From NCBI GenBank assembly GCA_030066475.1, contig JASJBO010000087.1, positions 1-19,221 of the forward strand: DNA of 19,221 nt, read 5' to 3'. The DNA comes from Myxococcota bacterium (GTDB taxonomy: Bacteria > Myxococcota_A > UBA9160 > PR03). Below, one piece after another: positions 15,250-19,221 of the stretch. A model generated the notes under the pieces. It was not told the origin of the DNA, did no database searches, and worked only from the letters and a program-made list of their open reading frames with translations. Made by a program: the position numbers and the translations under genes. Positions within the stretch are counted from its first letter, which is position 1, and every line of letters begins with the position of its first letter.

Positions 15250-15754
15250 TTGATGAATTCACCGATCGCGCTTTGCGCGCGGCCGTGCGCGCCATCCGGG
15301 AGCATAGGCGACAGGGTGGGACCAGGCTCTGCCAGGCGCAGGGGAGGGTAGGCCGCAAGGACTCCACGAAACTCCGATTCGTCGTCCAGCGGGCGCCAAC
15401 CCCGCCCGGCCCTGGTGTCGTCGCCACCGACACCGGCCGGTCGCGGTTCGACACGAAGCGCTCACGAGGCGCATCCAGGCGCACTTCGACGACTTCGTGG
15501 TGAGCGGCAGCTTCCGAAGTCTGCTGCTCGTCCTCGACAGGCGAAGCGGTTCTGGTACAAGTGGGTCTGCCGTGGGCCGGGGGGGACTCGAACCCCGGCC
15601 CGTCGGGTCGGACGCCCGAACAAGAAGCTCGAGAGATCAAGCGTCTAGCGCTATCTCGGCGTGAGTCCTCGTGTGAAGTGGCGCCGGCAGCGAGCAGGGC
15701 GGATCTCCGAAGACGTCGGAATCCGCGACCTGAGCCCCGATATCGGAGCGGCGG
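15250..15754. other. Non-coding stretch between ppdK and the treT region
   Basis: About 500 bp contain no ORF with convincing start, codon use or family match on either strand. The only structured element I see is the tRNA-like remnant at 15573-15619, described separately. A plus-strand frame around 15460-15550 reads like protein for some 25 codons (AHFDDFVVSGSFRSLLLVLD), but it lacks a start and runs through the tRNA-like sequence. It may be a gene fragment. Confidence 0.5.
15573..15619 (-). pseudogene. tRNA-like remnant (anticodon-arm and T-arm geometry)
   Basis: Read on the minus strand, a 5-bp stem TCGGG/CCCGA with a 7-base loop is followed by five bases and then the T-loop TTCGAGT between G-rich and C-rich arms, ending in CCGGCCCA. 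This is the geometry of the 3' half of a tRNA. However, the loop has G at position 33, the outermost T-stem pair is C-C, there is no D-arm, no 5' acceptor half and no CCA. The segment TTCGAGTCCC-CCCCGGC resembles the end of the tRNA-Arg at 12227-12303, in opposite orientation. I read it as a decayed tRNA or an old integration remnant, not a working gene. Confidence 0.35.
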
Positions 15755-15871
15755 GTGAGTCCTGAGCACGCACAGGGGTGCGTCCCGGTGGTGGACGCGG
15801 GCGAGAAGATCGCGATCCTCGTCACCGAGAGCGGTCCCCTGCGCGCCGATACCCTTGCACCCCCCAAGTAG
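15755..15871 (+). CDS. Possible 38-residue small protein upstream of treT
   Basis: A GTG-started ORF with CGGAG 6-10 bp upstream encodes VSPEHAQGCVPVVDAGEKIA and then ILVTESGPLRADTLAPPK before a TAG 15 bp ahead of the treT start. Composition is protein-like, and the placement would allow translational coupling to treT. It matches no family I know and is too short for confidence. It could instead be chance coding potential in the leader. Confidence 0.22.
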   Translation: MSPEHAQGCVPVVDAGEKIAILVTESGPLRADTLAPPK

Positions 15872-15886
15872 GCCAGGAGGGCCGCA

Positions 15887-17317
15887 TTGGAACTCTTCCA
15901 CGTCGACGTGGGGACCGAGCCCCTGGAGCGCTTTGCCGCGGTCCTGGAGGCCGAGGCGTACGGGCGCGTGGCCGCCGAGGCAGCCGCCTTCGCGAAGCGC
16001 ATGGCGGGCCGCAGCGTCTGGAACATCAGCTCCACGGCCGTGGGGGGGGGCGTCGCAGAGATGCTCCAGCCGCTGGTGGGCTACGCCCGCGGTGCCGGCG
16101 TCGACGCCCGCTGGAGCGTGATCGAGGGCACCCCCGCGTTCTTCCGCATCACGAAGCGGCTCCACAACGCCATCCACGGTTTCGCGGGGGACGGTTCGCC
16201 CCTGGGCGAGGCGGAGCACCGGGTCTACGAGGACGTGATGCGGGCGAACGCCGCCGAGCTGCTGGGGGTGCTGGGGCCGCGCGACGTGGTGATCCTGCAC
16301 GATCCGCAGACTGCGGGGTTACTGCCCCACCTGGAGGGGCGCTGCGCCGTCCTCATCTGGCGCTGCCACATCGGCTCCGACGAAGGCGGCCCCGAGGCGC
16401 GGCAAGGCTGGGCGTTTCTCGAGCGCTACCTCGATCCCGCCCAGGTCTTCGTCTTCTCGCGCCGTGTCTTCGTGCCGCCGTGCTGCCAGGGCGAGCGCGC
16501 GGTGATCATCCAACCGTCCATCGACCCCTTCTCGGCCAAGAACGAGGAGCTCGACCCGGCCACGGTGCGGGCAATCCTGGTCCACGTGGGCCTGATCGAG
16601 GGCTCTCCCGACCCGCACCGGGCGGTGTTCCGACGTCTCGACGGCTCGCCCGGGCGCGTGGACCGCTGCGCCGAAGTGCTCCGGCTCGGGGCGGCGCCGG
16701 CCTGGGAGCGGCCGCTGGTGGTGCAGGTCTCGCGCTGGGACCGACTCAAGGATCCGATCGGCGTGATCCAGGGCTTCGAGTGCCTCCTCGAGGACGTCGG
16801 AGCGCCCGAGGCGTCTCTCGTCCTGGCGGGTCCCAACGTGCGCGGCGTGACCGATGATCCCGAGGGCGCCGCGGTCCTGGACGAGGTGGAGGCGGCCTGG
16901 CGCCAGCTCCCCCAGGCCGTTCGGCGCAGGGTGCACCTGGCGTCGCTGCCCACCGCGGACGTGGAGGAGAACGCGGTCATCGTGAACGCCCTCCAGCGCC
17001 ACGCGGCGGTGGTGGTACAGAAGAGCCTCCACGAGGGATTCGGGCTCACGGTGACCGAGGCCATGTGGAAGGCGCGGCCGGTGGTGGCCAGCGCCGTGGG
17101 CGGCATCCAGGATCAGATCGTCGACGGCGAGAACGGCCTGCTCCTCGCCGATCCCAGCGATCGCGAGGCCTTTGCCGACGCGGTGGGCCGCATCTTGAGC
17201 GACCCGGCCCTGGCCGAGCAGCTCGGCAAGAACGCGCGCCAGTGCGCGCGCCGGGACTTCCTGGGCCTGCGCTCGCTGGCCGACTACGCGGGACTCATCA
17301 CCTCCCTCGATACCTAG
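15887..17317 (+). CDS. treT: TreT-like trehalose glycosyltransferring synthase (GT4 family)
   Basis: A 476-residue GT4 (GT-B fold) glycosyltransferase. The N-terminal block VWNISSTAVGGGVAEMLQPL (44-63) followed by GTPAFFRITKRLHNAIHG is the hallmark of TreT, which makes trehalose from a nucleotide-diphosphate-glucose and glucose. Family members can run the reaction in either direction. The C-terminal donor domain has QVSRWDRLKDPIGVI and the E-x7-E motif EGFGLTVTE (Glu383 and Glu391). It is cytoplasmic, with no signal peptide. The TTG start has AGGAGGG at 15875-15881. The VGGG loop is encoded by a run of nine G, a possible slippage site. Trehalose would serve as a compatible solute. Some related bacterial proteins act on other acceptors, so the exact product is a family-based inference. 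Confidence 0.82.
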   Translation: MELFHVDVGTEPLERFAAVLEAEAYGRVAAEAAAFAKRMAGRSVWNISSTAVGGGVAEMLQPLVGYARGAGVDARWSVIEGTPAFFRITKRLHNAIHGFAGDGSPLGEAEHRVYEDVMRANAAELLGVLGPRDVVILHDPQTAGLLPHLEGRCAVLIWRCHIGSDEGGPEARQGWAFLERYLDPAQVFVFSRRVFVPPCCQGERAVIIQPSIDPFSAKNEELDPATVRAILVHVGLIEGSPDPHRAVFRRLDGSPGRVDRCAEVLRLGAAPAWERPLVVQVSRWDRLKDPIGVIQGFECLLEDVGAPEASLVLAGPNVRGVTDDPEGAAVLDEVEAAWRQLPQAVRRRVHLASLPTADVEENAVIVNALQRHAAVVVQKSLHEGFGLTVTEAMWKARPVVASAVGGIQDQIVDGENGLLLADPSDREAFADAVGRILSDPALAEQLGKNARQCARRDFLGLRSLADYAGLITSLDT

Positions 17318-17334
17318 CAGCCCGCCGACTCACG

Positions 17335-17406
17335 AGGCAGCGATTCGAGCGGATGCCCGGCCGCGGCGCGGCTTCGCCCCAGAGTGCCTACGCAAGGCAG
17401 CGATTC
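17335..17406. repeat. 12-bp direct repeat flanking 48 bp
   Basis: AGGCAGCGATTC occurs at 17335-17346 and again at 17395-17406. The pair lies between the treT stop and the RES remnant. It may be a deletion or rearrangement scar. Its spacing and short length do not match a known element. Confidence 0.4.
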
Positions 17407-17710
17407 CGGGCGCTCCCCAAGAAAACCAACCAAGTCCGCTTTCGATCGTTGGGGCCAACCGGCGCCCGCTTCGACCATCACCCGCTTCCTCGCCGCCGGC
17501 ATCGCACGCGCTCGATCCTCTACGCCTCGGACTCGGGACCCAAGTGCCCTGGCCGAGGTCTTCCAGGACACGAGGGGAATCGACCGCTCCGCCGACGCGC
17601 CCGCGCTCGCAGCGTTTCGGATCGGCCAGCACCTGCAGCTGCTCGACCTGACGGGCGCCTGGACCACACGGGCCGGCGCCTCGATGGCGATCAACTCCGG
17701 GCCACGCGGG
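17353..17710 (+). pseudogene. RES-domain (NAD-degrading toxin family) pseudogene, frameshifted and truncated
   Basis: The first frame reads VRFRSLGPTGARFDHHP (from 17434) and on to RSILYAS. After about 17530 the similarity continues one frame over as ALAEVFQDTRGIDRSADAPA, then LRLLDLTG-like QLLDLTGAWTTRAGASMAINSGPR. Removing a single base near 17530 would restore LYASTRDPSALAEVF, the typical RES core with the Arg, Tyr and Glu positions I associate with catalysis. Similarity stops near 17710, while RES proteins continue for roughly 60-80 more residues, so the 3' end is also lost. The only upstream start in frame is the ATG at 17353. RES proteins usually pair with an Xre/MbcA antitoxin gene, and none is adjacent here. 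The identification rests on remembered family motifs. Confidence 0.65.
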
Positions 17711-17828
17711 CCCGCCCCTGTGAACGACGCTCCTCTACCGGCACGTCGCCTTTCCTTCACGCTCTCGACGCGAGACATGGCTGACATCCACCTGGCGACG
17801 GCACGAGGATTGCTCGGGATGACTCGAC
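17711..17828. other. Short gap between RES remnant and helicase gene
   Basis: About 118 bp that should hold the promoter of the helicase operon. An open frame runs through it from the RES remnant, but without recognisable RES sequence. I see no clear -35/-10 pair, and only a weak GGGATGA-like ribosome-binding region before the GTG. Confidence 0.3.
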
Positions 17829-19202
17829 GTGCCCGTGTCTCTCGACTTCGATCGTGGAACCATCACGCTGTCTGGCTGTAGCGAGTCGGCGGCTGCGAAC
17901 CTGCCTGGCGTACTGTGGGATCCGCGCACCCAGTCCTTCCGAGCCCCCGCCCACCGGTTTGCTGAGCTCCGGGAGGCAATGGCGCGCGCCGGCCACCTGG
18001 TCGTGGATCGCGTGATCACGGCCCAGCAAGAGGCCGGTGCACATCTCGCTCGAGAGTGGAAGCCGGTGGAGCTTCGAAGCTATCAGGCCGCCGCCCTGTC
18101 GGCCTGGTCGGCAGCGAATGCTCGCGGGCTGGTGAGCCTTCCGACCGGCTCTGGCAAGACCCGCCTCGCGATCGCCGCAATGGCTCGGCGCCGCTGCCGA
18201 GCCCTTTGCCTGGTTCCGACGCGTGTGCTCCTCGAGCAGTGGCGTCTGAGTCTGGGCGAGTTCTACAGCGGTCCTATCGGTCAATACGGCGACGGCAAGC
18301 GCGAAGCCCTTGCCGTGACCGTGGCGACCTTCGCCAGCGCCTTCCATCACATGGAGGTCCTCGGAAATCGCTTCGATCTCGTGGTCGTCGACGAGGCGCA
18401 CCACTTCGGCGCCGGACCCGGGGACGAGGCCCTGGAGCTGTGCGCAGCGCCCGCGCGCCTCGGTCTCACCGGGACGCCACCGACGGAGCCCGCAAGGCAC
18501 CGGCGGCTCGCGGAGCTGATCGGTCGGGAGGTCTACCGGCAGCGCGTCGCGGACCTCGCCGGGGAGTTCCTGGCGCCGCTTCGCGTCGTCACGCTCTCGC
18601 TCGACCTGAACCCCGAGGAGCGGCGCGCCTACTCCCAGGAGGTGTCGGTCTATCTTCCGGTCGTGCGTCATTTCTTCCGCTATTCGCCGCGTTCGAGCTG
18701 GCGCGACTTCCAGAGGGCCGCGGTACGAAGCGACGAAGGTCGACGAGCGCTGGGTGCATGGAGGCGTTCGAGGCAGCTCGTGGCGTTCACGGAGGAGAAG
18801 CGCGCGACGCTGGCTCGACTGCTCGGCGAGCATCGCGGTGACCGGTTGCTGATCTTCACAGGAGACAATGACGCCTCGTACGCAATCGCACGCGAGCACT
18901 GCGTCATGCCCGTGACGAGCGATATTCGCGGTACAGAGCGGGCCGAGGCGTTGGAGCGCTTCTCGAAGGGTGAGCTGCGCGCACTTGTCAGCTCCCAGGT
19001 GCTGAACGAGGGGATCGACGTTCCGGCTGCCGATACTGCGATCCTCATCGGAGGCCGCCTGGGCACGCGCGAGTATCTGCAGCGAGTCGGCCGCCTGCTG
19101 CGACCTGCGCCCGAGAAGGAGGCCGTTGCGTACGAGCTCGTAACCCGGAACACCCACGAAGTGGGTGATGCGCGGCGGAGGAGACGCGAGCTTGGTCCCT
19201 GA
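17829..19202 (+). CDS. xpb: XPB/Rad25-like superfamily 2 DNA helicase
   Basis: A 457-residue ATP-dependent DNA helicase/translocase. After an N-terminal damage-recognition-like region (LDFDRGTITLSG, about 1-75) come LRSYQAAAL (Q-like motif, 82-90), Walker A LPTGSGKT (104-111), LCLVPTRVLLEQW, the DEAH-box VVVDEAHH (186-192) and motif III LTGTP (213-217). The second RecA domain has LLIFTGDND, motif V SSQVLNEGIDVPAAD and motif VI QRVGRLLRP (418-426). Length and order match archaeal and bacterial XPB, which opens DNA during excision repair and works with the Bax1 nuclease. The gene that starts before its stop fits that partner. The GTG at 17829 is preferred; a GTG two codons later is also possible. 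Composition is less extreme in GC than the efflux or ATPase genes. Confidence 0.87.
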   Translation: MPVSLDFDRGTITLSGCSESAAANLPGVLWDPRTQSFRAPAHRFAELREAMARAGHLVVDRVITAQQEAGAHLAREWKPVELRSYQAAALSAWSAANARGLVSLPTGSGKTRLAIAAMARRRCRALCLVPTRVLLEQWRLSLGEFYSGPIGQYGDGKREALAVTVATFASAFHHMEVLGNRFDLVVVDEAHHFGAGPGDEALELCAAPARLGLTGTPPTEPARHRRLAELIGREVYRQRVADLAGEFLAPLRVVTLSLDLNPEERRAYSQEVSVYLPVVRHFFRYSPRSSWRDFQRAAVRSDEGRRALGAWRRSRQLVAFTEEKRATLARLLGEHRGDRLLIFTGDNDASYAIAREHCVMPVTSDIRGTERAEALERFSKGELRALVSSQVLNEGIDVPAADTAILIGGRLGTREYLQRVGRLLRPAPEKEAVAYELVTRNTHEVGDARRRRRELGP

Positions 19203-19221
19203 ACGCCTCCTGCAGTACGAG
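19192..19221 (+). CDS. Probable Bax1-like (DUF790) nuclease, N-terminus only
   Basis: A TTG start at 19192, overlapping the helicase end by 11 bp in another frame, has GGAGGAG at 19177-19183. It encodes (M)VPERLLQYE up to the window edge. Ten residues cannot prove a family. The position directly after XPB and the start pattern ('LP.ELL') resemble Bax1/DUF790, the structure-specific nuclease partner of XPB. Confidence 0.5.
   Translation, partial: MVPERLLQYE

Noticed and set aside
12471..15503. A 1010-codon plus-strand frame across ppdK
   Set aside because: It is antisense to pyruvate, phosphate dikinase, whose catalytic motifs are unmistakable. The translated product has low-complexity, His/Leu/Gly-rich composition.
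15460..15560. A coding-like plus-strand stretch (AHFDDFVVSGSFRSLLLVLD)
   Set aside because: It has no start codon or ribosome-binding site in frame, matches no family I know and runs into the tRNA-like element. Noted only as a possible gene fragment.
15573..15619. A functional minus-strand tRNA (including tRNA-Sec, tRNA-Leu or tRNA-Ser with a long variable arm) or the 3' end of tmRNA
   Set aside because: No matching 5' acceptor strand or D-arm was found upstream. Position 33 is G, the T-stem has a C-C pair and no CCA follows.

Overview
The window is very GC-rich DNA from a bacterium, estimated by eye at about 70% GC and more in some genes. GTG and TTG starts with good ribosome-binding sites are common, and stop/start overlaps such as GTGA and ATGA are frequent. 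A PEP-CTERM secreted protein, a secernin-type C69 hydrolase, a thrombospondin-type-3 metalloprotease, an ECF sigma/anti-sigma pair, an RND exporter and an XPB-like helicase together suggest an uncultured, didermic, delta-proteobacterium-like lineage (Myxococcota, Desulfobacterota or Binatota type). That placement is inference: no rRNA or other phylogenetic marker is present.

Layout from left to right. (1) 45-1126: an ECF sigma factor and an overlapping zinc-finger anti-sigma factor with one membrane segment. (2) 1279-1582: a 78-residue XRE-type regulator preceded by two near-identical 26-bp repeats built from GGTACC half-units, which look like its own operators. (3) 1603-4043, minus strand: an M11-like secreted metalloprotease followed 2 bp later by a secernin-family hydrolase. 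(4) 4136-8295, plus strand: an RND efflux adaptor and pump, translationally coupled. The adaptor has a C9 homopolymer at codons 3-5. (5) 8317-10574: a separately promoted two-gene module, an ABC/SMC-type AAA ATPase and an HNH nuclease joined by an ATGA overlap, with the architecture of a Septu (PtuAB)-like anti-phage system. (6) 10593-12203: a PEP-CTERM protein and a divergent small secreted protein that ends at a very strong hairpin. (7) 12227-12303: tRNA-Arg(UCG).

(8) 12447-15215, minus strand: pyruvate, phosphate dikinase, visibly less GC-rich than its neighbours, with a TetR-type palindrome directly upstream. (9) 15234-15886: mostly non-coding, holding a decayed tRNA-like 3' half and a possible 38-codon ORF. 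(10) 15887-17317: a TreT-like GT4 glycosyltransferase. (11) 17353-17710: a frameshifted, truncated RES-domain (NAD-degrading toxin family) pseudogene. (12) 17829 to the end: an XPB-like SF2 helicase, followed by the first ten codons of what is probably its Bax1 nuclease partner.

The genes fall into independent functional units: envelope and secretion functions, efflux, defence, central metabolism and trehalose synthesis, and DNA repair. The strongest candidate for an interesting system is the ATPase/HNH pair. The XPB-Bax1 pair beside a dead RES toxin and the foreign-looking ppdK between tRNA sequences are the next most notable.
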